Shown here: positions 1 to 11,367 of the stretch, piece by piece
Numbering within the stretch: the first letter of the stretch is position 1
How the letters are laid out: every line of letters begins with the position of its first letter
DNA from: Gnetum montanum
Taxonomy: Eukaryota > Streptophyta > Gnetopsida > Gnetales > Gnetaceae
Assembly: GCA_015680685.1 (NCBI GenBank)
Contig: MNCI01025132.1
Span: forward strand, 88,853-152,852
Length of the DNA stretch: 64,000 nucleotides
Reading direction: 5' to 3'
Made by a program: the position numbers and the translations under genes
The notes under the pieces: model-generated
The model's database searches: none
The model's input: the letters and a program-made list of their open reading frames with translations, nothing else
What the model was told of the DNA's origin: nothing

Positions 1-29
1 CATAATAAACATTCTCATTGCAAAATGGG

Positions 30-240
30 TGTTTTTCCTTTTTAAACAACTGGCAAACTAACTTTGTTTCAAATTATTCTTTCTAATATCCTATTTATAC
101 CATATCTAAGCTTGTTCTCCTAATAAAAATTCTTTATTACAATAATAAATTTCTTCAAACTTTTCTTTTGAGAGGTAAAAAGGATAGTAATATCCTTTAC
201 CTCACTCATTGGGGTAAAATTATGATTTCTAAAGCCATAG
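30..240 (+). mobile_element. Possible LINE reverse-transcriptase C-terminal remnant
   Basis: One reading frame across this stretch resembles the C-terminal part of plant L1-type LINE ORF2. It has a segment like LNNWQTNFVSNYSF, then about 35 codons on FLLRGKKDSNILYLTHWGK, which has the spacing of the usual F-W-G ... W-x-K pattern found there. It has at least one internal stop and no flanks that define an element. The match is by pattern only, with no conserved catalytic motif in view, so it may be chance. Confidence 0.3.
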
Positions 241-900
241 AGGATTATTGTTTTTGGCCAAAGGATATTCTCACAAATACCCCTAATGTCAAGCTTATTT
301 GTAAAGTTTGATCAAGAAATTATTGGTATGTGTTCAATTGTGTCAAAATTAGCAACCATTGTGGATCAAGCTTAGGGTGATTATGAATGTTGAATTTTGC
401 CAAAATTCAAAAATTTGATTCATCATGACTAAATCACAAGTTGTATTTGAGGACCATGACTTAAGAATAGGTCATGGTGGGATCCACACTTGGATCATGA
501 ATCTTCGTGAGGTCACATCAAAGTAAATATTGAAATTGAGAATACCACAACTTAAATATGATTCATGAAGGTTCGAAACCCCCTAACCATGGATCATGGT
601 ATGCCTCATGGTCTATTTGAAAAATAGGATAAAGTCATCATAAGTTGTGGGAAAGGACATTGGACCATGTTCTTACAACCATGATTGGGGACTGTTGAAA
701 CCCAAAATAAGTGAAACATGGGTACATTTCAAGATACATAGGCCAATTAGAACTTTAAATAATGAGGTATTAGCGTTGTGGTATGGATCTTGGTTTAGTA
801 ACTCGAAGTCACAGGTTCAATTCTATTAAGTAGCACTAAGTTATAAACTTCTATAAATATTAGGGTATATCTATGTTTCATTATTATTTTGGGTTCTGAT
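241..900. other. Host intergenic DNA rich in CATGRTC-type motifs
   Basis: No gene is supported here. From about 420 onward, short dyad words such as ACCATGAC, GTCATGGT and GGATCATG recur every 20-60 bases on both strands (for example near 450, 470, 500, 590-610, 655 and 680). They look like a degenerate low-order repeat, perhaps an old LTR or other repeat too decayed to name. Confidence 0.4.
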
Positions 901-1241
901 ACCCCTAATTAGAACTTTATATAACTTAGCTTATCCATCAAAATCAAACCCATGACCTAAAGCTTCCAAATCAAGTATCCTACAACCATGAGTGGACCAT
1001 AAGTCATAGTTGTATAGAAAATGATTCAATTCTTAATAATGAGTCATGGTTGATTTTTGGGTTTACCATGACTTGACTATGAATCATAGTGAAAAAAAGT
1101 GATTTTTGCTAATATCCTGAGTTTCACAAGTTATAGTTTGATAGAGCTTGATTTTATGGGTATGCTCACACCCCTAGTTAGAACTTTATATAACTTAGTG
1201 TTACCCATTGGAATCTAACCCATGACCTAAAGCTTCCAAAT
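901..1241 (+). repeat. 269-bp tandem duplication, second copy split by element I
   Basis: Copy 1 is 901-1169. Copy 2 starts at 1170 with the same words (ACCCCTARTTAGAACTTTAT) and runs to 1241, where element I interrupts it. It resumes at 19377 and ends near 19571. Both copies contain the CCATGA...GAGTCATGGTTGATTTTTGGGT region and end in GGGTAYGCTC. When the inserted element and its CAAAT target duplication are removed, copy 2 aligns with copy 1 over its full length, which confirms the element boundaries independently. Confidence 0.8.
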
Positions 1242-1803
1242 TGATGAGTGGTTAGCTACCCCTACACTCACCCATACAAATATGAGTGTTCACGCACGAT
1301 CTAGTCAAACTCCGCATATAGACTAGTTGTGGTATATAGATAGTTACTCATTGATCGCAGTTTGCTATTTTCTCACCTGGACTAGTATTTGCTTTGTCAC
1401 GTATGGTTTAGCCTAGAGTGAGGTGTATGATGTGGTCCTAAACTAGTGCTACTCCTAGAGGCAATGGAAAGTAACTTTGATTAAGCTAAGAGGGAATGAG
1501 AGAAGAGAATCTGAGCTAGCCTAAGTGCAATGAGCATCCGTCCTTAATCATCTGTACACATCTTGGACCTCATGTACTACTACTAGGATTACCAAGCGCA
1601 TGTCCTAGGTACGCTACTAGGATACCAAGTAGTCACACTTAAATGCTCGTGATTAATTCCTACTCATTTCACGTTTAATAACAAGGATAGGAAATGAAGG
1701 TAGAATAATATTAATTAAGAAAGTAATAAATAACAATAATACTAAGCAATTAAAACTAGGTGAATGCTACAATGATGAAGTAATCTCGATCTTTATTGCC
1801 GAT
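1242..1803 (-). repeat. 3' LTR of element I, first part
   Basis: Starts TGATGAGTGG, the reverse of the family's LTR end CCACTCATCA. It matches the 5' LTR of I (18513 to about 19072) until 1803, where element A is inserted just before the R/U3 boundary. The sequence resumes at 11373. Confidence 0.85.
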
Positions 1804-2599
1804 TGATGAGTGGCAAGGTACCCCTACACTCAACCATATGAATACAAGTGTCTCACGCACGATCTGGTTGAACTCCAAGGACTAAGTGCTTACCTGCCTT
1901 AATGGAACACTTAAGGTTAATCAATCATTGTCCTCCCAAACTTACTTGTATTGTCACGGTTGTATGGTTAAGTAAGTTTGAGGTATGTGATTTTTATATC
2001 TTTTATCTTTTTAACACCTATGCTAATAGGGAGAGGGTGAAGAGACTAAGTGACTAACTTATATTAACTATTCACTAACTAAGTTTTAATTTTCCTAGCA
2101 CTAGTATCCATTCCCACTTTCCGCACACACCTTGAACCAATGCAACGCTGCTGAGATTACCAAACGCTACTCGTTACTGGGTTACCAAGCGTTACACACG
2201 TGCTCAAAGCAGTCGTACTGAATGCACTTAACTAGGAGAGTCAAGGGTTGAGAGAGATTAATTATCTAAGAAAGCATTTAAACATTTAACAATAATTAAA
2301 TCCTATTTAGATTAGTCCATATGCTACAAGGTTTATCAGAAATTTCATCTTTATTGTCGTACACAAATGTGTGCTCATGTACAATTTGCTCGAATAAAGA
2401 TTCGTTCACTTTGAGACTCCTACTGTGGGCACATGGAAATTATTCTAACTCTGAAATGGTAAAACTGCTATAGTTTGGCTAAGGTATAGATCTAGATGAA
2501 GAAACAAGAGAAAGCCGCGTCTTATTTATAGATGTTTCGGCGAGCCGCAATATTACGTACGCGATATCACAGGGGTGAACATGATATCGCGGCTCATCA
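1804..2599 (-). repeat. 3' LTR of element A (796 bp)
   Basis: Begins TGATGAGTGG and ends GGCTCATCA, the inverted TG...CA ends of the family. In sense orientation it starts with GATATC-type palindromes and a TATAAATA box (about 2523-2530 on the minus strand), then a conserved U5 end. It matches the gap-broken 5' LTR at 10856-11367. Confidence 0.9.
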
Positions 2600-2612
2600 T
2601 ACCCCCATGACT
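2600..2612 (-). promoter_or_regulatory. Polypurine tract of element A
   Basis: Reads AGTCATGGGGGTA in sense, directly abutting the 3' LTR. This is where plus-strand DNA synthesis would be primed during reverse transcription. The same motif abuts the 3' LTR of B and D, and variants abut those of C and I. Confidence 0.8.
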
Positions 2613-4547
2613 GAATGAAAACTCGTCCTCGAGTTCCTTACAAAATATTGGGAAGGTATGGGATTATTGACTTGAATGATACTAATGGTGAACGGGGTGA
2701 CATGTGAATGGATCATCATTACAATACACGGAAAAATTAGTGTTCATGATGACAAGAGTGAACACTATACACATTTGACATCTAGCCTTATTTGGCAGCT
2801 AGGAGAGAAGAGAGAAGAGAGAGAGAAAAAGAAGAAGTTTGTTACTACCAATGCCAAGATTGCGTCTTTCGTTGTTCATCCATAAGTGTGCCATCAATCT
2901 TGTTCCCTGCATAACTGCTCCTACACCAGTCCATTCCAAGTGTTTCCTCTAGATCCAATCCATTGGTGTACGATTGTCATCTGCACACACAACACAGTCT
3001 TATATTAGCAAGGGTAAATGAATCATAATGCAATTAATACCTTGCCTCAGTGTAAGGTCCATTGGCTGAGTTGTGATATGGTTAATGCAGATCTGGAGAT
3101 ATAACACTGGTGACTACCCAAGGTGTAGGGGTTAAGAGAAAATCGAAAAAATTAGACCAGGACCCCCATGACTAAGAGCAAACCTCTAGTAGCGATAAAA
3201 TGGAAAAAGATAAAGAATAAGAAAGACAGATAAAAAAAACAATGGCAACGCCGATGAAATGGATGTCAGAGATGGAAATGAACAAAATAAATGGTGATTG
3301 CAAAAAATGTTTCAGGGAAAGAAATTAACTAATGCACCAAATAGGAATGTCAGTGGGTCCTCCCCAAAGCAGGCTCATGCCCTTAATGCCCTAACAATCC
3401 CACATTCGAAAAGTCCATAGGCTCTAGAAATGTCATTTGGAAGCAAGAGTTAAAGTCTTAACCACAAGAGTTTACCAAAAAGAAAACAATGCATCTACCA
3501 AAATATGGACTATTGATACAACCGGAAATGAGGTGAAAAATGGAGAAAGAATGATGAAAGGAAGAGAATGGAATGGAGTCTCAAGAATAAGGTGGTGTAC
3601 AGCCCCTTGTATATTAATGGTTAATATGACTTAGTAGATCTCATTCCAAATCTAGCCTTAAACAAACCACGTCCAGTGACTTCGCATTAATATATTTGGC
3701 TAATCCATCCTCTTGAAATAACAAGAATGCTTCCACAAAAGAGCCACCACCATTCCGACGAAACAAAAAAGGAGAAGTTAGGAAGCAAGGAAGGGCCTTA
3801 GTTAGAGGGAACATTTTTATTTAGTTCCATAACCAGTGCTTGTAGCCCAGATGATTATTTTATCTAAGGGGTGTGCTTTTAATTCTCACTTTTTTTTCTT
3901 TTCTTTTTTTTTTGTGTGAGAACCACACCATGCAAAGACTTATTATTTTTATTAGGTCAGCTTCCCGATAATGGAGCAACATCGGAATGGTAAGGAAAAC
4001 CCAAGAAGGAAACATCCAAGCACCCAAGAGAATGGCCAACACAAATGCATCAAATCCCCTTGAAGTCACATCCTTTTCACTCCTTGAGTCCTTCCTTAGT
4101 TTGAGAAATGCTGAGTCACCAATTCGTTAATAGTTCTTATTATTGAAAGAAAGGAACTGTACATTTTCAAGCCAAGAGAGACCATAGAGATTCATGGATG
4201 CATGGATCACGTGAACTCATTACCTGTTATATCAAGAGAACCATACCTTAGTATCAACATCATAACTCAAAGGTAAAAGCCAAACATTAGCAATCAATGG
4301 AATACAGTTCATACCATCTTCAAGAGCACTTATTAGGTGACAAACTTAATGAAATAAATAAATACACTAATAAACGAAAAAGTATGAACAATGTTGTAAA
4401 AAAAACAAGAAAAGTGAAAAAATTTGTAAAACAAAAATATGTAAAACAAAAACTTAAAAAGAAACTGAGGGCCTTGATTGATCAACATAGGTTGCCATCT
4501 CCCCCATGACTAAGTAGGAAGGGGGAGATCCGAAATAATGAGCAAGG
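2613..4547 (-). other. 3' non-coding region of element A
   Basis: Lies between the integrase stop and the polypurine tract. No coding frame is convincing. It shares several blocks with C, B and E in sense order: a second AGTCATGGGGGAGATGG motif just after integrase (about 4495-4513), a TTTTGTTTTACA-rich tract (about 4370-4460), a block GTCTTTGCATGGTGTGGTTC (about 3925-3945), a conserved GCCTGCTTTGGGGAGGACCC block (about 3355-3375) and a third AGTCATGGGGG motif (about 3166-3177). Block conservation without a reading frame suggests cis-acting RNA or priming functions. Confidence 0.7.
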
Positions 4548-5660
4548 TTATCCTCTCTCAGAGGTATTATGTGAACTAGCTATTTTAAGTTCATGGAAGG
4601 GTTTGGTTTGTTGCACATTGACCAATAATCTCTTAACAAGGCTTTCAGGTTTATATATGGTCATGGCCCCTAAGGGAAAGGTTGTATGAATAATGTAAGG
4701 CCCTTCCCACAATGTTTGAAATTTTGTGCATTGTGGCACATGTGTGGGGTTCTAGTAGAGGACCTTATCTCCCGATTGATACTTAACCTTCTGAATTTCC
4801 GAGTCATGACGTTGCTTGTTATGTGCCTTGTGCAACTCATTTGATGACAGGGCAACCAATTGGTTTTCATCTAGCACGTTTAGATTTGCCAATCTTTGTT
4901 TTTGTGCTAGATCAAGGTCAAGGTGGAGGTCACATGCCATGGATAGTGTACAAAGCTCAGTTTGAATTGGAAGCTTTGGAAGTTTTTCGTATACTAACTC
5001 ATAGGAAAGTAGCCTGTAGGGAGTTTCCAAGTGGAGCAGTATGCCTAGAGAGCATCATTCAGTTTAGTGCTCCAATCTCGCCTATATTTGCTAATTTTCC
5101 TTGTTAATATTTTATTAATCTCTCGATTAGGAACCTTGGCTTGGCCATTAGCTTGGAGGTGATAAGGTATAGTCAATTTATGTTCAACCCCTAAGCGTTG
5201 CATCAACTTCCGAAAGGTTGCACCCGTGAAGTGTGTTCCATTATCCGAGATAAGTGCATGTGGCATACCAAACCTATTTACAACTTGTTGCTACACAAAT
5301 TGTGTAGCTGTAGATGATGTGCAGTCTGCCCATTTCGTTAGATAGTCAACAGCAATAATGATGTAAGCTTTTCCATTGGACATCGATGTAATGGGCCCCA
5401 TAAAGTCTATTCCCCAAATGTCGAAGGGTTCCAAAGGTTAAATCCATTATTGTGGACCCTCCATTCTAGCAGTAATTCCCCCATCATATTGACAGTGCTT
5501 GCAAGACTGGACAAATTGATGGGCATCCCAAAGTAATGTTGGCCAGTAATATCCTACAAGCAAGATCTTAATAGATGTTCGTCTCCCTGCATAGTGACCC
5601 CCACAAGGGCCCTCATGAGGATCTTGGAGAACTCTTAGTTGGTCCACATCGAGCATTCAC
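4548..5660 (-). pseudogene. Integrase region of element A pol
   Basis: Integrase joins retroelement cDNA to chromosomal DNA. In sense order an HHCC zinc-binding domain is visible (HEGPCGGH, then CKHC). The catalytic core follows with WGIDFMGP (first Asp) and SDNGTHF (second Asp). The C-terminal part ends near a TAA stop at 4548. The third catalytic residue of the DD35E triad should be Glu in the NGQAE motif, but is Lys (codon 5135-5137), which should abolish catalysis. The frame is broken by shifts between about 4750 and 5450. The C-terminal end lacks a recognisable chromodomain, which argues against a chromovirus. Confidence 0.88.
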
Positions 5661-5929
5661 CATCGAACCAAGCCATCAGAACAGACTTTGTAAAGTTGTC
5701 CGTTGATCTCCATGAAGTACTTGGCTCTGTAAAGAAACTGTTGTTTCTTCCTAAAGTCCAACTCCTGTGGTGTTTGTTGGGAAAGGAGATAACTAAAAAT
5801 GCTACTATACTAGTTTGTTTCCGTGCGTTGGTTGTTCACTACACCAGCAAAGAGGGCTTCATCAAGAAAATGGTCAGACGTTACATATTCATCCTCTTTG
5901 CTATCCCAGTGCAACTGAGATAAGTGATC

Positions 5930-7420
5930 TGCAACTACGATCTCAGTGCCCTTTCGATCTATCATCATTAGATCAAACTCCTATAGGATTACCAGCCATC
6001 GTATAATACAAGGGCTAACCGTTGGCTTGTTCATGAGGAATCTGATTGCATTATGATCCATATGAATGTACACTTTGTAGCCTAACACATAGTGCCTAAA
6101 CTTGTCTAGTGCAAACACTACAACCATTAATTCTTTTTCTGTAGTTGTGTAATTAAGTTGTGCACCGGCAATACTCTTACTTGCATAGTGGATGTAATAA
6201 GGACGTTTTTGGTCATCTAACTATGTAAGTATGGCTTCTAAGGCATAACTAGATGTGTTAGTCATTATATGGAATAGTTTGGACTAGTTAGGGGCTTGTA
6301 GAATGGGAGTTCCCACAAGATTTTATTTTAAAGTTTGAAATGTTCGTTCACATTCCTTGGTCCATTCAAATGGTGCATCCTTCTTCGTTAGCTCTACCAA
6401 CAGTTTGGAAATCTTGCAAAAGTTCTCAATGAATCTCCTATAGTAGCCAGTGTGTCCAAGGAATGACTGAATGTCTTTGATAGTTTTCGATTGTCAAGTG
6501 ATTCCTTGGATGACCCTAACTTTATCTGGGCCTACATCTATTCCTGAATGCAAAATCTTATGCCTAAGTACTACGCCCTCTTGGACCATCAAATGGCTTT
6601 TCTGCCAACTGAGCCTTAAGTTGATTTCTTCGCATCTTTTTAGCACTTACTCTGATCAGTCCAAGGCTTGATCAAAGCTGGTTCCATAAGTGGAGAAGTT
6701 GTCCATAAAGACTTCCACTCCATTTCCAATCTGCTATTGGAATATGCTTAAGACTAGGCATTGAAACTTGGCAGGAGCATTACACAAGCCAAATGGCATT
6801 ATTTTATATGCAAACGTTCCCCAAGGACTGGTGAACGTTGTCTTGGCTTGATCTTCTGGTGCTATTCGTATTCGATTATACCCACTATATCCATCCAGAA
6901 AATTATAATAGCAATGCCCTGCTATGGTGTCTAAGACTTGGTCAACAAATGGCAATGGAAAGTGATCTTTGAATGTTGCCATGTTCAATAGCCTAAAATC
7001 TATACACACCCTCCATTTGCATTCCTTTTTAGGCACGATCACCAGAGGGCTAACCCATTCACTATTAGCAATGGGATATACGAACCCAACCTTAAGAAGC
7101 TGTTCTATCTCTTCTTTTACTATTTGTTTCAATTTTGGGTTCAATCGCCTCTGCGATTATTTTCGAGGTTTCATGGAGAGGTCCGTGTAAATCCTATGCT
7201 GGCATATCCTAGGATCTATTCCAGTTAACTCGGGGTATGACCAAGCAAAGGCTTTTAACCACTTGTTTATCACTTTGAGCAGTCTTTCTTTTTGTTTGGG
7301 AACAAGTCTTGCATTGACGATCACCGGTTTTTCATTTTTTAGGGTCATATACTCCAAACCGGTGGGCAATGGTTTCAATTCGAGGGTCTCTTGTTTAAAT
7401 CTCTCAGGAATTTCCAACTT
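5930..7420 (-). pseudogene. Reverse transcriptase and RNase H region of element A pol
   Basis: Sense order: a linker ending NPKLKQIVKEEIEQLL, then RT motifs WVSPLVIVPKK, WRVCIDFRLLN, FPLPFVDQVLD, FLDGYSGYNRI, TFTSPWGTFAYK and MPFGLCNAPA. These are typical of plant Ty3/gypsy RT. RNase H follows, with TTTEKEL and a late ADHLSQL motif. The RT active site, normally Y/F-x-DD, reads FMDN (second Asp to Asn at 6698-6700). The first RNase H Asp is also Asn (TNTSS, codon 6257-6259). A TAA stop separates the linker from RT near 7153. The RT and RNase H of this copy are therefore inactive twice over. Confidence 0.9.
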
Positions 7421-7669
7421 TCCCCAGTTGATGTTTTCAAGGTTAAATCTTGGAAGTTGGAAACGAACTTGCTCAAGTGTGTCTATGCTTTCAATATAAG
7501 CACTAGTTATTTCCTCAATTCATTCCATGCATGTTAGTGAGTTGCTTTCTTGATCAATCATCAGCCACTAGGTGTCTTCTTGTCATGTGGCTGCTGCATA
7601 CAGGCACCTTTGTATATTAATGTCTTGTACACATCGATTGCATGCAGGCAATGCTAAACTTTGCATAAC

Positions 7670-8190
7670 CCATGATTTCTACACGCAATGGCACCCCGTG
7701 TCACTGTATGCAATGCATGGAACTTTCTTCTTCTTGATCTTTCCAAAAGTGTTTTTCTTGAATATTTTCGGGGAAAGATCACGGATTCCCAGGCATGCAT
7801 TTATGGTACTCAGCCATGTTCTTCCCATTATTATTGGGAAGTCCTGCTTACCGTTGTTTACTTGTAGCACCAGGAAATCTACTGGATACAACCACCCACA
7901 TATAGTGGTAACGATGTCCTCCACCAGTTCCAAGGGAATAATGATGGACTAGTCGACCAGCTCTAGTCGAATGTTACTCTTCCTTAAGGGAGGCGGGTTC
8001 TAAGCTTTATACATCTCTTGTGATATTAGGTTGACTCCGAAACCTGAGTCCAAAAGAGCTTTACATGGTTCATTCCCAGCAACTTGGAGATAAATTAAAG
8101 GACTTCCAAGGTCAAATAATTTCTTGGGGAGGTAGCCCACCTTAATCCAATCAGTAACGGCATGTGTTAACATAACCGTATGCATTAAGC
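7670..8190 (-). pseudogene. Aspartic protease region of element A
   Basis: Retroelement protease processes Gag and Pol. The active-site motif LLDSGFGVNLIS lies at about 8020-8060 in sense. It is followed by a segment with GLVEDIVTTICGW, then DFPIIMGRTWL, the second conserved protease-family block. The homologous segment is best preserved in element B (35299-35760). A stop and a frame change separate the DSG half from the rest. A linker rich in charged and Cys residues runs on to the RT region. Confidence 0.82.
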
Positions 8191-8321
8191 TCGATTTTTG
8201 GGTTGAAGGAGGCCCTGAAGCCTTACTTTATAGGAAGGTGTTCAGATGCTCAACCGCTTGTGATGGTGAGGGTTTGGTTGGATTGTTGGTTCTAAAGAAA
8301 GATCTTTTCTACGTAAGGTTG

Positions 8322-10713
8322 TTAGAACCAACTATGGGTTGAGGATTCATGGCCCTTATGACATTGGGTTGCTACGGTTGAGTAGGGAATACCCCTTGCA
8401 TTGCTGAAGCAGGCAATGATGGAGCTATCGGTGTGAGAGTTGCGGATGGATTTGGAGGATGGTATGTATGTGGTGTGTCTCCCTAGGAGAAGGATTCCTA
8501 TAATACTCCCAAGCTTGGTAGTGACAGTGTGGAGTAACGTGACTAATAGAGTCAAGTGGAGAGATTGGCTGCTGCACGTAGTAGCCATATAGATCTGGTT
8601 GCCGGTAAGCGTATTGTTGCCTTGGTGGTGGCATCCCCCATGACTGTGGGTATTTCCACTACTAGTGTTGCTCAATAGGTTGTGGTGGAGTTCCACTTGG
8701 ATAATACGTTAAGGGTTGGTGGAACTACCTTGGGTTACCTTGGGGATAAGGTAACCTTCGGGGTGCTTGCCGTTTGTTAAGTCGTGGGTTAAGTGCATAC
8801 ACCCCAGACTCTTGCAAATGTGAGATTATTGGGCAACATCCCTTAGGATGGTCATACTGGCATATCGCACATCCACCATCATTGTCTGTATCAGAATCCA
8901 CAACCTCTTCGATGATGGCCATTTTACTCTTACCTTTGTTACGTGCATAGTCCAAATCCCTCTTTTTCTTTTTATCATAGTCACTACCTCGCTCCTTAGA
9001 CTCCTCTATGATTTTAAGAACAGTTTCAAATCTACTATCTAAGGAGTCCCACATTTGTTCTACCTTCACTGACACTTCTATTATTAATTTTTGCAGTGGC
9101 AAGGTTTTCCTATGCACCATCTCTTCGAGTGATGACTCTTCCTCCTCCTCACAGAATCTCACTCCCCTCTTTCGGAGGGAAGAATCGTGGTTGTACTCTT
9201 CTTCACTTTCTCTCTTACGTAGCTCTCCTTCTTCCTTGGCTACTTACTCTAGTTATCTATGGACCTGATGAGACCTAAGCTCTGATAATCTCCCTTGGAC
9301 ATACGTTCCAAGGGTTCTCCTGGTTTCATGCCTAAGTCTATCTATGAGATGGCGTAGTTGATCCCGTTGTGTGTAACCTTGGCCTAAGCAATGATGTAAT
9401 AGTGCATAATAATGGCCCATGGTAGCATCCAAGGATTCATGATTTCCATGCTTTCCATCCTTAGATTTGCTTTTGTAGGTTGGACACCCGAGAGTACGTT
9501 TGATACTTATCATTAAACAGTTCTAGCATCGTACTCCACCTCCTAATGGTTTCCGGTACCAGCTTTGCACTTCTTTTATTAGAGTCCTTGGGAACAACTT
9601 TAGTTTTTGCCACTCATTCTCAATGTTCTATAAGGCACATGCATCATGAAATGCTTGTAGATGGTTTTGAGGATCAGCGTTGTATTCCCCCTCAAATCGT
9701 GGGATGTTATTCATGTCTAACCTCTTGATCATACTATCTTTTTGGTGCCTTGTAGGAATTTTCACAGCCTCCATTATGTCTAACATGCTTCAGGTTGCAA
9801 GTAGGGGTTCTTCATTGTCATTTTGTTCATAGCGTCTGTGATGTCTACGCGGTTCCCTACTTTCCCTTCTTCCATGCCTCGATTCTCTAGAGTGCCCTCG
9901 TCCTCGCTTTTGACTCTCTCGTTGAGCTTTCTCACTCTATTTACCTTTATCCTCATGGTTAGGCTCCTTATGACTGTGTTCTGATATAGAAGGAGAGGGT
10001 GAATGTGGTGATGAAGGGGAAGAAGAAGGAGAACCATCGCCATGATGATGTTCCCTACCTTCTCTTCGGTGGTCTCAACCCCGATCGTGATGACGATCAG
10101 ACTAACCGCCCTTATCATGTGTTTGTGTTCCCTCATTGAACACTTGGTGTTCGTGGGGATCAGAACCAAGATTATGAATCGTGGAGTGAAGGTTCTAATA
10201 CACCACCTCCTCACCATCATTAGGAGGGGGAACATCATTTTGTGGAGAACCTATGAAAATAGGTTCACCATCCTCAATTTCGTTTAAGACAGGTGGAGCA
10301 TTATGGGGTCTTTTGCCCTTCAACGATGTATAGTATCTCTCCTGCTACAAGTCCCTTTGACGTTGCACTTCTGTGGGGTGGTAATCCCTTGTGTCATACT
10401 CGCACACAACGTATTTTGTGTATAACTGTGACATGCCTATTCGCGCAAGAGCATGAAGAAGCATGTTGGGGACTGCTCTATCTAGAGGCAACACTATGTT
10501 ACCCTCCAAATCTCTCCAATTCAGTTATTCATCTTGATGAAGAATAAAGGTAAAGTCAGGTACATACTCATCATGATGAACATATACCACATGGAATTGT
10601 TGAGGAATTGGCGGATCTGGGTTACTTGTGTTGTACTGCTGATTGTCTCTCGTGTTGGTCCTAAGTGGTGAAATGCTTTTGTGTGAAGAAGAAGACATTT
10701 TAGTTGTGTTCAT
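8322..10713 (-). pseudogene. Gag of element A, broken
   Basis: Gag forms the virus-like particle and packages the RNA. The most likely start is the ATG at 10699 (MSSSSHKS...), the same N-terminus as in B and E; an in-frame ATG at 10713 is also possible. A serine- and arginine-rich stretch is followed by the retrotransposon-gag domain, best read at about 9253-9770. A charged segment and the knuckle CAICQYDHPKGC (about 8838-8873) come next, then a Pro/Gln/Tyr-rich tail (about 8425-8634). Several stops and frameshifts split it. The knuckle has CX2CX3HX3C spacing, shorter than the canonical CX2CX4HX4C. Confidence 0.85.
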
Positions 10714-10835
10714 TGTGCTATTTTACCATTATCCTATTTTTTTTCTGATCAACCCTAAGGGTTTGTTTAAGCTTCCCAACGATGTGGATGATTTCCTATG
10801 TTCTACATAGCACACAAACAACTAAGTCCCTGGCA

Positions 10836-10854
10836 ACGGCGCCAACGATGAGTG
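10836..10854 (-). other. Primer-binding site of element A
   Basis: In sense, TGGCGCCGTTGCCAGGGAC follows the 5' LTR after one base. This is the PBS type complementary to the 3' end of plant tRNA-Asp, as in Tat/Athila elements. It primes minus-strand cDNA synthesis. Confidence 0.85.
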
Positions 10855-10855
10855 G

Positions 10856-11367
10856 TGAGGTACCCCTACACTCAACCATACGAATACGAGCATCTCACAC
10901 GTGATCCGGTCAAACTCCAAGGACTAAGTGCTTATGCGCCTTAATGGAATACTTAAGGTTAATCAATCATTGTCCTCCCAAACTTACTTGTATTGTCATG
11001 GTTGTATGGTTAAGTAAGTTTGAGGTATGTGATTTTTATATCTTTTATCTTTTTAACACCTATGCTAATAGGGAGAGGGTGAAGAGACTAAGTGACTAAC
11101 TTATATTAACTATTCACTAACTAAGTTCTAATTGTCCTAGCACCAGTATCCNNNNNNNNNNNNNNNNNNNNNNNNNNNNNNNNNNNNNNNNNNNNNNNNN
11201 NNNNNNNNNNNNNNNNNNNNNNNNNNNNNNNNNNNNNNNNNNNNNNNNNNNNNNNNNNNNNNNNNNNNNNNNNNNNNNNNNNNNNNNNNNNNNNNNNNAA
11301 AGCCGCCTCTTATTTATAGATGTTTCGGCGGGCCACGATATCGTGTACACGATATCATGGCTCATCA
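10856..11367 (-). repeat. 5' LTR of element A, with an assembly gap
   Basis: Matches 1804-2599 on both sides of the N run. The terminal base is mutated (CGATGAGTGG in place of TGATGAGTGG on the plus strand). A TATAAATA box is present on the minus strand at 11311-11318. Confidence 0.88.
11152..11298. other. Assembly gap (147 N)
   Basis: Compared with the partner LTR, the missing sequence corresponds to about 2110-2510, roughly 400 bp. The gap is therefore undersized by some 250 bp. Confidence 0.95.

Larger units (their letters stand above)
1804..11367 (-). mobile_element. Element A: full-coding-plan Ty3/gypsy retrotransposon (gag-pol), decayed
   Basis: Minus-strand element inserted in the 3' LTR of element I. 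The target duplication is CCGAT at 1799-1803 and CTGAT at 11368-11372, one mismatch. In sense order: 5' LTR, tRNA-Asp-type PBS, gag with a CCHC-like knuckle, aspartic protease, reverse transcriptase, RNase H, integrase, a 1.9 kb non-coding 3' region, a polypurine tract and the 3' LTR. The domain order PR-RT-RH-INT is that of Ty3/gypsy, and the RT text and PBS point to the Tat/Athila side. No chromodomain and no envelope-like ORF is seen. Frames are broken by many stops and catalytic residues are lost, so it is dead. Confidence 0.92.

Noticed and set aside
760-835. tRNA gene suggested by a B-box-like GGTTCAATTCT
   Set aside because: No cloverleaf stems or acceptor end could be formed around it. 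At most a SINE-like remnant.
4297-4509. Lys-rich 70-codon plus-strand ORF as a small basic protein gene
   Set aside because: It is the antisense reading of the T-rich repeat and the second polypurine motif in A's 3' region. The same region in B, C and E gives no such ORF.
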